In this document: positions 44,472 to 54,637 of the stretch, piece after piece
Numbering within the stretch: position 1 is the first letter of the stretch
Layout of the letters: every line of letters begins with the position of its first letter
Assembly (NCBI RefSeq): GCF_023277925.1
Contig: NZ_CP063832.1
Coordinates: 620,001 to 684,000 of the forward strand
Direction: 5' to 3'
DNA from: Pseudomonas entomophila
Lineage (GTDB): Bacteria > Pseudomonadota > Gammaproteobacteria > Pseudomonadales > Pseudomonadaceae
DNA: 64,000 bases
Made by a program: the position numbers and the translations under genes
Notes under the pieces: generated by a model
Seen by the model: only the letters and a program-made list of their open reading frames with translations
Database searches by the model: none
Told to the model about the DNA's origin: nothing

Positions 44472-45413
44472 ATGGTTCCTCGCAATATCCATATCGGCAT
44501 CATCGGCAGTGGCGCTATCGGCGGCTTCTATGGGCTGATGCTTGCCCGTGCCGGGTTCGATGTGCATTTTCTTCTGCGCAGCGAGTATGACCTGGTGCGT
44601 ACCGAGGGCCTGAGGCTCGACAGTGCCGTGCATGGCCAGGTGCGGCACGAGAAGGTGCAGGCCTATGCCTCGGTCGGCGCCATGCCGCCGTGCGACTGGT
44701 TATTGGTGGGGGCGAAAGCCACCAGTAATGCTGAGCTGGCGCCGTTGATCGTCCAGGCGGCGGCACCGGGTGCAAAAGTGCTGCTGCTGCAGAACGGTCT
44801 GGGGGTGGAGGATCAGTTGCGGCCTGCGCTGCGCCCGGACATGCATCTTCTTGGGGGGCTTTGCTTTATCTGTGTAAACCGCGAGCGCCCCGGTGAAATC
44901 CGCCATCAGGCGTTGGGCGCTGTCAACCTGGGTTATCACAGCGGGCCGGGTGGCCTGGAGGTGGTGGAAGAGGGGGCTGCGCTGTTCCGTGCCGCAGGTA
45001 TCGACTCCCAGGCCATGACCGACCTCAACCAGGCGCGCTGGCAGAAGCTGGTGTGGAACGTGCCCTACAACGGTCTTTCGGTATTACTGAAGGCCAGCAC
45101 CACGCCGTTGATGAATGACCCCGACAGCCGAGCGCTGATCCAGGCGTTGATGGCCGAAGTGGTCGAGGGGGCCAAAGCGTGTGGGCATGAGTTGCCGGCG
45201 GGGTATGCCGCTCACCTGTTCCGCGTCACTGAACAGATGCCGGACTACTGGCCGAGCATGTACCACGATCATGTAAAACAGCGGCCGCTGGAGCTGCAGG
45301 CGATCTACGCCGAGCCCCTGGCTCGCGCTCGAGCGGCTGGATGCAACCTGCCGCGCATGGAGGCGCTGTACCAGGCGCTGGCGTTCGTCGACCGGCACAA
45401 TCGCATGCCTTGA
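44472..45413 (+). CDS. Ketopantoate reductase-like NADPH-dependent oxidoreductase
   Basis: 313 residues, ApbA/PanE fold. The N-terminal Rossmann loop is IGIIGSGAIGGFYG, followed by LLVGAKATSN (substrate-binding Lys), LLQNGLGVED, and the C-terminal helical domain with RWQKLVWNVPYNGLSVLL (catalytic Lys) and SMYHDHVKQRPLE. It may be 2-dehydropantoate 2-reductase in coenzyme A synthesis, but pseudomonads hold several paralogues, so the symbol panE is withheld. AGGAG precedes the ATG. Confidence 0.88.
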   Translation: MVPRNIHIGIIGSGAIGGFYGLMLARAGFDVHFLLRSEYDLVRTEGLRLDSAVHGQVRHEKVQAYASVGAMPPCDWLLVGAKATSNAELAPLIVQAAAPGAKVLLLQNGLGVEDQLRPALRPDMHLLGGLCFICVNRERPGEIRHQALGAVNLGYHSGPGGLEVVEEGAALFRAAGIDSQAMTDLNQARWQKLVWNVPYNGLSVLLKASTTPLMNDPDSRALIQALMAEVVEGAKACGHELPAGYAAHLFRVTEQMPDYWPSMYHDHVKQRPLELQAIYAEPLARARAAGCNLPRMEALYQALAFVDRHNRMP

Positions 45414-45517
45414 CCCTCCCGCAGCCCGCGCCGGCAGCGCGCTGGACGGCAAGGCACCCGTCCATGGCGCTGCTAAGCTGAACCTTGCTCTGCCGCAGCG
45501 GCAGTCGAGGAGGTCGA

Positions 45518-46015
45518 ATGATCCGTTCCATGTTGTACGCCACTGACCTCGGTGTGTACGCGCCTTTTGTCATGCAGCACGCGCTGGCGCTGGCACGGAC
45601 CTTCAACGCAGAGCTGTATGTCATCCACGCGGTCGAACCGATGGGCCAGTTCGCCGAATCCCTCCTGCAGAGCTACCTCGATGAGCAGACCCTCGACGCC
45701 TTGCACAGCGAGGGGGTCAACACGGTAATGGCCAATATCGAGCAGCGGGTGCTGGACAACTTTCGTGAAGAGTTGGGCGAGGCGGCCGATCTTGCGCTGA
45801 TTCGCGCGGTACGGGTGCGTCAAGGCGACCCGGCACAGGTGATCCTCGAACAGGCGCAGCGCCTTTCGGTCGACTTGCTGATTTTCGGCAGCCACAGCGC
45901 GGGTGCCGGGGTGGATGTACCCATCGGTCGCACGGCGGTGCGGCTGTTGCAGCTGTCCCCGGTGCCGGTTTACATGGTGCCCCTCGCCCAGCATCTTGGG
46001 CGTAGGAAAGGGTGA
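45518..46015 (+). CDS. Universal stress protein (UspA family)
   Basis: 165 residues, single Usp domain. MLYATDLGVYAPFVMQHALAL opens the fold, and LLIFGSHSAGAGVDVPIGRTAVRLLQ is the GxxGx9G(S/T)-like nucleotide-binding segment, with RTA in place of the usual S/T. PVPVYMVPL ends it. A role in stress or anaerobic survival is known for the family. GAGGAGG lies seven bases before the ATG. It is followed by an A/T-rich stretch leading to cysB. Confidence 0.92.
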   Translation: MIRSMLYATDLGVYAPFVMQHALALARTFNAELYVIHAVEPMGQFAESLLQSYLDEQTLDALHSEGVNTVMANIEQRVLDNFREELGEAADLALIRAVRVRQGDPAQVILEQAQRLSVDLLIFGSHSAGAGVDVPIGRTAVRLLQLSPVPVYMVPLAQHLGRRKG

Positions 46016-46132
46016 AGTTAGTGGTAGGTGTTTTCCGGCGATCGTAACAAAATAGTTCTAGATTTATTTCTCAAGCCACTAATATAGTTATAACTCGTCG
46101 CTGCCGGCGCGCCGGTGACCTACCGCCTTTGA

Positions 46133-47116
<984 letters not shown>

Positions 47117-47128
47117 TTCGACATCGTA

Positions 47129-47174
47129 CGGGGCCGCTTGGTGGCCCTTTCGCCGGCAAGCCGGCTCCTACATT
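47129..47174. repeat. REP element after cysB
   Basis: GGGGCCGCTTGGTGGCCC followed by TTTCGCCGGCAAGCCGGCTC and CTAC, the right-half REP class (GCCGGCTTGCCGGC core). Confidence 0.8.
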
Positions 47175-47202
47175 GACCTTCGTAGGCGCTGGCTAGCTGG
47201 TG

Positions 47203-47234
47203 AAAGGGGCGCCAAGCGGCCCCTTTGCATTTTC
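47203..47234. terminator. Terminator between converging cysB and cysH
   Basis: AAAGGGGC-GCCAAGCG-GCCCCTTT with GCATTTT on one side and A-rich on the other. Confidence 0.8.
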
Positions 47235-47967
47235 AAGACTTGGTAATCAGGTTGCCGGCATGCAGCCCGCATTCCTTCTGCGTCGACTCTTCCCACCACC
47301 AGCGCCCCTCGCGCTCATGCTGGTTCGGCAGCACCGGCCGAGTGCATGGCTCGCACCCGATGCTGATGAAGCCACGTTCATGCAGGCTGTTGTACGGCAG
47401 CTCGAGCATGCGGATGTAGCCCCAGACTTCCTCGCTGGTCATCTGCGCCAGCGGGTTGAATTTGTACAGAGGGCGCTCGGGGGTGGAGAAGGCGCTGTCG
47501 ACCTCCAGTGCCGCGACCTGGCTGCGGGTGCCGGGGCTCTGGTCGCGACGCTGGCCGGTGGCCCAGGCGCTCACGGTGGCCAGCTTGCGGCGCAGCGGCT
47601 CGATCTTGCGGATGCCGCAGCATTCGCCGTGACCGTCCTTGTAGAAGCTGAACAACCCCTTCTCCTTGACGAAAGGATCGAGCTTGTCGCGGTCAGGGCT
47701 GAGGATCTCGATGGGCAGGTTGTACTGCTCGCGCACCTGGTCGATGAAACGATAGGTTTCCGGGTGCAGGCGCCCGGTGTCGAGGCTGAACACCTTGACT
47801 TGCTTGTTCAAGCGCCAGGCCATGTCCACCAGTACCACATCCTCGGCGCCGCTGAAGGAGATCCACAGGTCGTCGCCGAAGTGTTCGAAGGCGAGCTTGA
47901 GGATCTCCTGCGGGGACTTGCTGGCGTAGGTCGCGGCCAGGGCGGCGACGTCGAAGGGTTGGCTCAT
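47233..47967 (-). CDS. cysH: Assimilatory adenylyl-sulfate (APS) reductase
   Basis: 244 residues. It reduces adenosine 5'-phosphosulfate to sulfite with thioredoxin. [17 protein letters not shown] is the PP-motif, and [14 protein letters not shown] with GCEPCTRPV provides the four cysteines of a [4Fe-4S] cluster, so the substrate is APS rather than PAPS. The C-terminal [10 protein letters not shown] holds the catalytic cysteine. It is transcribed toward cysB. Confidence 0.96.
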   Translation of the reverse strand: MSQPFDVAALAATYASKSPQEILKLAFEHFGDDLWISFSGAEDVVLVDMAWRLNKQVKVFSLDTGRLHPETYRFIDQVREQYNLPIEILSPDRDKLDPFVKEKGLFSFYKDGHGECCGIRKIEPLRRKLATVSAWATGQRRDQSPGTRSQVAALEVDSAFSTPERPLYKFNPLAQMTSEEVWGYIRMLELPYNSLHERGFISIGCEPCTRPVLPNQHEREGRWWWEESTQKECGLHAGNLITKS

Positions 47968-48044
47968 CAGGCGGTTTCCATCAGGTGAGTGGCGCTGTGC
48001 GCTCGTAGTGTCCAGATGGTAACAAAAAATGGCAGGCCAGACTG

Positions 48045-48080
48045 CGGCGGCCGATTCGCTGGCAATCCGGCTTGCCGGCG
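48045..48080. repeat. REP-like palindrome
   Basis: GATTCGCTGGCAATCCGG and CTTGCCGGCGATGC: a degenerate right-half REP between pabB and cysH. Confidence 0.5.
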
Positions 48081-48085
48081 ATGCT

Positions 48086-49429
48086 TCAGAGGCTTTGCAG
48101 TGTTTCCATCAGTACCCGCACCTTGGCGATCGACTCTTCGTATTCGGCCTGCCAGTGTGAGTCGGCCACCACCGCGCCACCGCCCCAGCAACTGACCTGG
48201 CCATCCTTGACCAGCAGGCTGCGAATGGCGATGGAGCTGTCCATCTCGCCACGCACATCGATATACAGTAGCGAGCCGCAGTACAGCGCTCGGCGGGTGG
48301 GCTCCAGCTCGTCGATGATCTGCATGGCGCGGATCTTCGGCGCGCCGGTGATCGAGCCGCCCGGGAAGCTGCCGCCGATCAGGTCCAGTGCATCGCGGCC
48401 AGCGGCCAGGCGTCCGGTGACGCTGCTGACCAGGTGGTGAACGTTGGGGTAGCTTTCCAGGCTGAACAGCTCCGGCACCTTCACCGAGCCGATCTCGCAG
48501 GTGCGCCCGATGTCGTTGCGCAGCAGGTCGACGATCATCAGGTTTTCCGAGCGGTCCTTCGCGCTGTTCAGCAGCTCGTCAGCGTTGCGCGCATCCTCGA
48601 TGGGGTTGCTCGCGCGTGGCCGGGTGCCCTTGATCGGGCGAGTTTCGACCTCGCCTTGGCTGACGCGGATGAAACGCTCGGGAGAAAAGCTGAGCAGGGC
48701 CGTACCGGCATCCAGCTGCTGGTACCCGGAAAACGGCGTCGGGCACGCAGCGCGCAGGGCCTGGTAGGCGTGCCACGGATCGCCCTGGCAGGGGGCACGG
48801 AAGCGCTGGGTCAGGTTGATCTGATAGCAGTCGCCGGCCTGGATGTACTGCTGGACCTTGTCGAACGCGCAGCGGTACTGCTCGGGGGCCAGGTCGCCCT
48901 TCATGGGGGCGAGCAGGCGGAAGTTGCCGGGCTCGGTATGGGGCAGTGTCGTGAACAGCCGGACCAGACGGTGCCGCTCGGTCGTCTCGAGGCTCGGGTG
49001 GAACACCAGCTGGCTGCGCTGCAAATGATGGTCGGTCACCAGTGCCCAGGCATAGAGGCCCAGGTCGGCGTCGGGCAGTGCGAGGTCGTCCAGGGCCGCG
49101 GCCGGCAGATGCTCCAGGCGGCGTCCGAAGTCGTAGCTCAGGTACCCGATCAGCCCGCCGGCGAATGGCAGCTCCACGCCTTGCGGCAGTTGTGCCGTGC
49201 CCAGGTCGGCCAGGGCCTGGCGCAGGCGTTGCAGGTAACCCTGGCCGGTTTCGCCAGGCTGCGCCTGCAGCTGTTGCCGTGGCCAGGCGCTGAGCAGGTC
49301 GAAGCGGCCGCGCTCGGCGCTGGGGCGGGCGCTGTCGAGCAGGATCGCGCCTAGCGCTGTGCGCAGGCGTGCGAAATAGAACGCGGGGTCGGGCTGGTAG
49401 GGCAGGGGGTGGAGCGTACAGGTCGGCAT
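48086..49429 (-). CDS. pabB: Aminodeoxychorismate synthase component I
   Basis: 447 residues, chorismate-binding fold. It aminates chorismate in p-aminobenzoate and folate synthesis, with ammonia from PabA (not seen in the window). PIKGTRPR with Lys267 is the signature of PabB; anthranilate synthase has [38 protein letters not shown] and [17 protein letters not shown] complete the active site. The N-terminal tryptophan-binding-like domain is present. The start at MPTCTLHP is the first in-frame ATG. Confidence 0.96.
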   Translation of the reverse strand: MPTCTLHPLPYQPDPAFYFARLRTALGAILLDSARPSAERGRFDLLSAWPRQQLQAQPGETGQGYLQRLRQALADLGTAQLPQGVELPFAGGLIGYLSYDFGRRLEHLPAAALDDLALPDADLGLYAWALVTDHHLQRSQLVFHPSLETTERHRLVRLFTTLPHTEPGNFRLLAPMKGDLAPEQYRCAFDKVQQYIQAGDCYQINLTQRFRAPCQGDPWHAYQALRAACPTPFSGYQQLDAGTALLSFSPERFIRVSQGEVETRPIKGTRPRASNPIEDARNADELLNSAKDRSENLMIVDLLRNDIGRTCEIGSVKVPELFSLESYPNVHHLVSSVTGRLAAGRDALDLIGGSFPGGSITGAPKIRAMQIIDELEPTRRALYCGSLLYIDVRGEMDSSIAIRSLLVKDGQVSCWGGGAVVADSHWQAEYEESIAKVRVLMETLQSL

Positions 49430-49532
49430 CAGAATGGACGGCGATGAAAAAAGCGAGGGGGCGATTGTAGACCTGTGTAGGAAATGCGCCTAGCGTTGAG
49501 GGCGACATTCACATGCTGTACTCAGTCATGGA

Positions 49533-49585
49533 GGGGTTCGCCGGCAAGCCGGCTCCTACCGTAGGAGCCGGCTTGCCGGCGAACA
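49533..49585. repeat. Perfect inverted REP pair
   Basis: Two 23-bp arms (49537-49559 and 49561-49583), around a single C, form a perfect palindrome built from the right-half REP core CCGGCAAGCCGGCTCC. It can fold as a hairpin or cruciform and lies between the ATP-grasp gene end and pabB. Confidence 0.92.
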
Positions 49586-49588
49586 GGG

Positions 49589-50566
49589 TCACTGCTGAAC
49601 GTGCCCGAACAGCCCTTGCGATACGCGGACACGCTGCGCGGCGTCCTCGGTCCGGCCTTCCTTGGCCAGCATTTCCAGGTGCGCCTCGATGGCGTGGGTA
49701 CGTTGCGTGAGCCCGCAGTCGTTGGCGATCTGGATGTTCAGGCCGGGGCGGGCGTTGAGCTCGAGGATCAGCGGCCCTTTATCCTGGTCCAGCACCATGT
49801 CCACGCCGATGTAGCCCAGGCCGCACAGTTCGTAGCAGCTGGCGGCGAGCTTCATGAAGCCGTCCCAGTTGGGGAGTTGCACGCCGTCCACCGCGTTGGT
49901 GGTGTCCGGGTGTTTGCTGATGATCTTGTTCAGCCAGGTGCCGCGCAGCGTCAGGCCCGTGGCCAGGTCCACGCCCACGCCGATGGCGCCTTGGTGCAGG
50001 TTGGCCTTGCCGCCGGACTGGCGGGTGGGCAGGCGCAGCATGGCCATCACCGGGTAGCCCATCAGCACGATGATGCGGATGTCCGGCACGCCTTCGTAGC
50101 TGATGCTCTTGAAGATCTGGTCCGGGGTGACCCGGTACTCGATCAACGCGCGGTCGCGGTGCCCGCCCAACGAGTAGAGGCCGGTAAGGATGCTGGAGAT
50201 CTGGTGCTCGATCTCTTCGTGGCTGATGATCTTGCCCGACACCGTGCGGTAGCGGTCCTCGAAGCGGTCGGCGATTACCAGGATGCCGTCACCGCCCGCA
50301 CCTTGCGCGGGCTTGATGACGAAGTCGTTGCGCTCGCCGATGATCTCGTCGAGCTTTTCGATCTGCTTCTCGGTCTCGATGATGCCGTACATCTCTGGCA
50401 CATGGATGCCGGCCGCCAGTGCGCGCTCCTTGGTGATGATCTTGTCGTCGACGATCGGGTACAGGTGGCGCTTGTTGTACTTCAACACGTAGTCCGCGTT
50501 GCGCCGGTTGATACCCATGATGCCCCGGGCCTCCAGGGCTTTCCATGTCTTGAGCAGGCCGAACAT
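49589..50566 (-). CDS. ATP-grasp alpha-L-glutamate ligase-like protein
   Basis: 325 residues, RimK-related ATP-grasp fold. NDFVIKPAQGAGGDGILVI is the nucleotide-binding lysine and glycine loop, and GLGYIGVDMVLDQDKGPLILELNARPGLNIQ the metal-binding Glu-Asn end. The family is defined as 'alpha-L-glutamate ligase-like'; the acceptor is unknown. It overlaps the stop of the membrane protein gene by one base and is the last gene of a three-gene operon with a retropepsin-like protease. In other bacteria this trio is linked to osmotic stress, recalled as RloA/B/C. Confidence 0.9.
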   Translation of the reverse strand: MFGLLKTWKALEARGIMGINRRNADYVLKYNKRHLYPIVDDKIITKERALAAGIHVPEMYGIIETEKQIEKLDEIIGERNDFVIKPAQGAGGDGILVIADRFEDRYRTVSGKIISHEEIEHQISSILTGLYSLGGHRDRALIEYRVTPDQIFKSISYEGVPDIRIIVLMGYPVMAMLRLPTRQSGGKANLHQGAIGVGVDLATGLTLRGTWLNKIISKHPDTTNAVDGVQLPNWDGFMKLAASCYELCGLGYIGVDMVLDQDKGPLILELNARPGLNIQIANDCGLTQRTHAIEAHLEMLAKEGRTEDAAQRVRVSQGLFGHVQQ

Positions 50567-52101
50567 CAGGCGTCAGCCTTCTTCAGGAAGGCCTTGAAGC
50601 GCACGAGCTCGGTCAGGCGGTAGCCGCGGTAGCGACCCATCGCCAGCATGAAGCCCACCAGGATCAGCAGCACTGCCGGGAAGGTGAAGACGAAGTAGGT
50701 CAGTTCCGGCACGGTCATCAGCAGGTGCGCGACGGACGCGGCGAACAGGGTGCCGATGGCCACTTTCATGGCGTGGCCGCCACCGCGCTCTTCCCAGGTG
50801 ATCGACAGGCGTTCGATGGTCATGGTCAGGATCACCATCGGGAACAGCGCCACCGACAGGCCGCGTTCAAGGCCCAGCTTGTGGCTGAACAGGCTGATGG
50901 CGGCGATCAGCACCACGACGAAGGTCAGCACCACCGACAGGCGCGGCAGCATCTGCAGCTTCAGGTGCTCGAGATACGAGCGCAGCGACAGGCCCAGGGC
51001 GGTGATCACCGTGAACAGCACGATACCAAAGCCCAGTTGCGTCTCGCGGAAGGCCAGGGCGATCAGCACCGGGGTGAACGTGCCGAGGGTCTGGATGCCG
51101 ATCAGGTTGCGCAGCACCAGGATCACCAGCACGCCGATCGGGATCATCACCATGATCATGAAGGTTTGCTGGGTCTGCAGTGGCAGGCCGTACAGCGAGT
51201 ACTCGAGGAAGTCAGCGTCGGTATTTTCGTCGGTCAGCTTGGCCAGGCGAATGGCGTTCATCTCGCTGTTGTTCATGCTGAAGGTGACGTTGGCCTTCTT
51301 GCCGCCATCGACGGTGATCAGGTTTTCGTCGCCGGTCCACCACAGCAGGCGATCGGCGGGCAGGCCTTGTTCGCCGGTGTCCGGGTTGAAGTACAACCAG
51401 TCGTTGCCGTTGAAGCTGCGCAGCCACAGTTCAGGGGTTTGCGGGGTGTCGGCAATCAGGCGGATGGTGTGGACTTTCTCGAGTGGCACGTGGGCGATGG
51501 ATAGCAGCAGATCGATGATCTGGGCCTTTTTCATCGACGAGGTGTCGCCAGCCAGCAGCAGTTTGACGTTGTCGTCGTTGAGATTGTTGACACGCTTGAT
51601 TGTTTCGCTGACGAAGGTCTCGACGTCGGCCGAGTGCTGGCGGATCGGTGCCATCAGCGCTTCGGCGGCGATCTTCTCCGGGCCCTCGAGCGCCAGGCTG
51701 TCGCGGAACGTCGGGCCCTTGATCTTGGCCTTCTCGTTGCTGTAGCGCTTGGTTAGCACCAGGCGGTAGTAGAGGGTCTGGTTGCCACTGGCGCGGCGCG
51801 CCGACCAGGTGACCTTGCGGTTGCCGTCGACGCGGTTGACGCTCACCCCATAGTTGTTGGAGATGAAGCTCTCGTTGAGGCTGACGTAGTCGCGGTTCAG
51901 CGGTGGCACGAACATCTGCACCTTGACCGGGTCCTTGGCGCTGGCGACGAACTCGACCTTGGCGTCGATGTTCCACAGGTCGTCGGTTTCATCCTCGGTC
52001 ACCGGGATGCCAAGGGCGAAGATCTGGTAGGCCGTGATCGCCACGCCCAGCAACACCAGGACGGTGATCAAGACTTTCAGGTGGAGGGTAAGAGAGCGCA
52101 T
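50566..52101 (-). CDS. Inactive-transglutaminase-like membrane protein with seven C-terminal spans
   Basis: 511 residues. An N-terminal helix (VLITVLVLLGVAITAYQIFA), a periplasmic region of ~230 residues with transglutaminase-like folding but lacking the Cys-His-Asp triad as far as I can see (RSFNGNDWLYFNPDTGEQGL near its end), and a C-terminal block of about seven spans starting TQQTFMIMVMIPIGVLVILV. This arrangement is known from the UUP1/7TM family. It is the middle gene of the operon; the ATG follows the retropepsin gene stop by 5 bases. Confidence 0.9.
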   Translation of the reverse strand: MRSLTLHLKVLITVLVLLGVAITAYQIFALGIPVTEDETDDLWNIDAKVEFVASAKDPVKVQMFVPPLNRDYVSLNESFISNNYGVSVNRVDGNRKVTWSARRASGNQTLYYRLVLTKRYSNEKAKIKGPTFRDSLALEGPEKIAAEALMAPIRQHSADVETFVSETIKRVNNLNDDNVKLLLAGDTSSMKKAQIIDLLLSIAHVPLEKVHTIRLIADTPQTPELWLRSFNGNDWLYFNPDTGEQGLPADRLLWWTGDENLITVDGGKKANVTFSMNNSEMNAIRLAKLTDENTDADFLEYSLYGLPLQTQQTFMIMVMIPIGVLVILVLRNLIGIQTLGTFTPVLIALAFRETQLGFGIVLFTVITALGLSLRSYLEHLKLQMLPRLSVVLTFVVVLIAAISLFSHKLGLERGLSVALFPMVILTMTIERLSITWEERGGGHAMKVAIGTLFAASVAHLLMTVPELTYFVFTFPAVLLILVGFMLAMGRYRGYRLTELVRFKAFLKKADA

Positions 52102-52106
52102 CGGAA

Positions 52107-52643
52107 TTACTCTGCTTTGGGAGCTTCGGTGGCACAGGCAGGTTTGCCGGCCGCGTATTTAAGACTTGGGTCGACCAGCGCGCCAAAGTGCTTGAGAGCC
52201 TCGGAGCCGATCAGCAGCGGGAACTGGAAGGCGCTGCGGTCGGTGAGGTTGACCTCGATGGTGCGGCGTGTCTGGCCCATGCAGATATCGAGCTCGATAA
52301 CCGGGCGGGCGGTGTAGGCCTTGCCGGATTCGGCATCATAGTCCCCAGCGCGGCGCTTGATCTTGCTGACTCGGGCCAGGGGGCGTTCGATGGGGTGTTT
52401 GTGGGCGGCGTCGATGGCCAGGTAGAAACGTACCCAGCTCTCGCCATCGCGCTTGAAACGCTTGATGTCGCGGGCACTGAGCGAGGCGGTCTTGGCGCCG
52501 GTGTCGAGCTTGGCCGCCACTTCCAGGTCGAGATCGCCCAGGCGGGCATATTCGTTCAGACCGTACACGGTCTTTTCCGCCGCGGGCGCAAGGGCCGGCA
52601 GCAGGGTCAGGCAGAGCAGCAGTGAAGCGGGTGTGAGTCTCAT
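52107..52643 (-). CDS. Retropepsin-like aspartic protease, periplasmic (RimK-associated)
   Basis: 178 residues. A signal peptide (LLLCLTLLPALAPA) precedes LDTGAKTASLSA, the retropepsin active-site motif with Asp47. Later FQFPLLIGSEALKHFG is the flap-to-end strand seen in this family. The single DTGA means the enzyme must dimerise as viral retropepsins do. It is the first gene of the trio with the transglutaminase-like membrane protein and the ATP-grasp ligase, which fits a ligase-and-protease system for peptide tags or peptide modifications (inference). Confidence 0.88.
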   Translation of the reverse strand: MRLTPASLLLCLTLLPALAPAAEKTVYGLNEYARLGDLDLEVAAKLDTGAKTASLSARDIKRFKRDGESWVRFYLAIDAAHKHPIERPLARVSKIKRRAGDYDAESGKAYTARPVIELDICMGQTRRTIEVNLTDRSAFQFPLLIGSEALKHFGALVDPSLKYAAGKPACATEAPKAE

Positions 52644-52842
52644 AATCCTGGCGCGGTGCTGTGCGGGGTTCAGGGCAAGGCGACTGGCCAAGCGTCCTCA
52701 AGAGTGTGTCGGTAGCATGAAAAGATGACAGGTACATGCTCCATGCTCCGAAAGGAGCGCGGCATTCTATCACGCCGATGTCTTGACGCCAGCGCGCCCG
52801 CGATCAGACCGCGCAGAGGCGGGGTAAGTTCGTTATTAGACG

Positions 52843-52854
52843 ATTGTCGACAAT
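52843..52854. promoter_or_regulatory. Palindromic operator 1 of the prp cluster
   Basis: ATTGTCGACAAT, a perfect 12-bp palindrome 75 bases before the GntR gene and upstream of its -35 box. Confidence 0.65.
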
Positions 52855-52867
52855 ATTCTTTTTGTCT

Positions 52868-52896
52868 TTGACTACAAGCCGTGGTTTAGCTAGTTT
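52868..52896 (+). promoter_or_regulatory. Promoter of the prp cluster
   Basis: TTGACT, 17 bases, TAGTTT, flanked on each side by a TGTCGACA-type operator, a layout that suits repression. Confidence 0.4.
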
Positions 52897-52917
52897 TGCC
52901 GTCATTGATTTTGAAGG

Positions 52918-52927
52918 TGTCGACAAT
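52918..52927. promoter_or_regulatory. Palindromic operator 2 of the prp cluster
   Basis: TGTCGACAAT, 10 of 12 bases of operator 1, just before the ATG of the GntR gene. Two sites 75 bases apart suggest cooperative binding by the dimeric repressor. Confidence 0.55.
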
Positions 52928-52928
52928 C

Positions 52929-53645
52929 ATGCTGGACACAGCCCAGGCCACGACGATCACCCAGGACGAAACCGAGACCCTGTCGGAGAACGTCTTCCGG
53001 CGCATCCAGGCGGCCATCGTCAAGGGCGAGATCGCCCCCGGCAGCAAGATCTCCGAGCCGGAGCTGGCGCGCACCTACGGCATCAGCCGCGGCCCGTTGC
53101 GCGAGGCGATCCACCGCCTCGAGGGCCAGCGCTTGCTGGTGCGTGTACCCCATGTCGGCGCGCGGGTGGTGTCGCTGAGCCACGCCGAACTGATCGAGCT
53201 GTACGAGATTCGTGAATCGCTGGAAGGCATGGCATGCCGCCTGGCCGCCGAGCGCATGAGCCAGGCCGCCATCGATGAGCTGCGCCATGTGCTCGACACC
53301 CACGAGCGCGACGCCGCGTTCCAGGCCGGGCAGGGCTACTACCAGCAGGAAGGCGACTACGACTTCCACTACCGGATCATCCAGGGCAGCGGCAACCAAA
53401 CCCTCTACAAGATGCTCTGCGGCGAGCTCTACCAGCTGGTGCGCATGTACCGCATCCAGTTCTCCACCACGCCCAACCGGCCACGCCAGGCCTTCGCCGA
53501 GCACCACCGCATCCTCGACGCCATCGAAGCCCGCGACGGCGAACTCGCAGAACTCCTGATGCGCCGCCACATCGGCGCGTCCAAACGCAATATCGAGCGC
53601 CACTACCAGGGCGCCGACAACAATAGCCCACGAGGTGAGTCATGA
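52929..53645 (+). CDS. GntR-family (FadR-type) regulator of the methylcitrate cluster
   Basis: 238 residues. N-terminal winged helix ([24 protein letters not shown] and [23 protein letters not shown]) and an all-helical C-terminal FCD domain ([37 protein letters not shown] with metal-binding His residues). Such regulators respond to small acids; 2-methylcitrate is the likely effector here. It overlaps prpB by 4 bases (ATGA), so the regulator is encoded first in the operon it probably controls. E. coli instead uses an NtrC-type PrpR. Confidence 0.94.
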   Translation: MLDTAQATTITQDETETLSENVFRRIQAAIVKGEIAPGSKISEPELARTYGISRGPLREAIHRLEGQRLLVRVPHVGARVVSLSHAELIELYEIRESLEGMACRLAAERMSQAAIDELRHVLDTHERDAAFQAGQGYYQQEGDYDFHYRIIQGSGNQTLYKMLCGELYQLVRMYRIQFSTTPNRPRQAFAEHHRILDAIEARDGELAELLMRRHIGASKRNIERHYQGADNNSPRGES

Positions 53646-54532
53646 CAGTGAAGAGCACCCCCGGCCAGCGTTTCCGTGACGCGGTTGCCGCCGAACATCC
53701 GCTGCAGGTGGTCGGGACCATCAACGCCAACCACGCCCTGCTGGCCAAGCGCGCCGGCTTCAAGGCCATCTACCTGTCCGGCGGCGGTGTCGCCGCCGGC
53801 TCCCTGGGGCTGCCGGACCTGGGCATCAGCGGGCTGGACGACGTGCTCACCGACGTGCGTCGCATCACCGACGTATGCGACCTGCCACTGCTGGTGGATG
53901 TCGACACCGGCTTTGGTGCTTCGGCCTTCAACGTCGCCCGCACCGTCAAGTCGATGAGCAAGTTCGGCGCCGCGGCGATCCATATCGAGGACCAGGTCGG
54001 CGCCAAGCGCTGCGGCCACCGCCCGAACAAGGAGATCGTCAGCCAGCAGGAAATGGTCGACCGTATCAAGGCCGCGGTGGATGCCCGCAGCGATGACAGC
54101 TTCGTGATCATGGCGCGCACCGACGCGTTGGCGGTGGAGGGCTTGAACGCCGCGCTGGACCGCGCCGCGGCCTGCGTCGAGGCGGGTGCCGACATGATTT
54201 TCCCGGAAGCGATCACCGAACTTTCGATGTACAAGACCTTCGCCGACCGGGTGCAAGCGCCGATCCTGGCCAACATCACCGAGTTCGGCGCCACGCCGCT
54301 GTACACCACCGAAGAGCTCGCCTCGGTCGATGTGTCGCTGGTGCTCTACCCGCTGTCGGCGTTCCGCGCCATGAACAAGGCCGCCGAGAATGTCTACACC
54401 GCGCTGCGCCGCGATGGCACGCAGAAGAACGTGATCGACACCATGCAGACCCGCATGGAGCTCTACGATGCCATCGGCTACCACGCCTTCGAGCAGAGCC
54501 TCGATGCGCTGTTCGCGCAGAAGAAGGGATGA
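53642..54532 (+). CDS. prpB: 2-methylisocitrate lyase
   Basis: 296 residues, isocitrate lyase superfamily barrel. It splits 2-methylisocitrate into pyruvate and succinate, the last step of the cycle. The catalytic motif KRCGH has Cys124; [17 protein letters not shown] and [10 protein letters not shown] are the metal and substrate loops. The start overlaps the end of the regulator gene, indicating translational coupling. Confidence 0.97.
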   Translation: MTVKSTPGQRFRDAVAAEHPLQVVGTINANHALLAKRAGFKAIYLSGGGVAAGSLGLPDLGISGLDDVLTDVRRITDVCDLPLLVDVDTGFGASAFNVARTVKSMSKFGAAAIHIEDQVGAKRCGHRPNKEIVSQQEMVDRIKAAVDARSDDSFVIMARTDALAVEGLNAALDRAAACVEAGADMIFPEAITELSMYKTFADRVQAPILANITEFGATPLYTTEELASVDVSLVLYPLSAFRAMNKAAENVYTALRRDGTQKNVIDTMQTRMELYDAIGYHAFEQSLDALFAQKKG

Positions 54533-54547
54533 GTCAAGCGCACACCG

Positions 54548-54580
54548 CCCTGTAGGAGCCGGCTTGCCGGCGAACAGGCC
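54548..54580. repeat. REP element between prpB and prpC
   Basis: CCTGTAGGAGCCGGCTTGCC then GGCGAACAGG, a full right-half-class REP copy in the operon gap. Confidence 0.85.
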
Positions 54581-54637
54581 AGACACCCGATTAGCCAGAA
54601 AAGACTTCGATAACAAATTCAAGAAAGGAGAAACACC

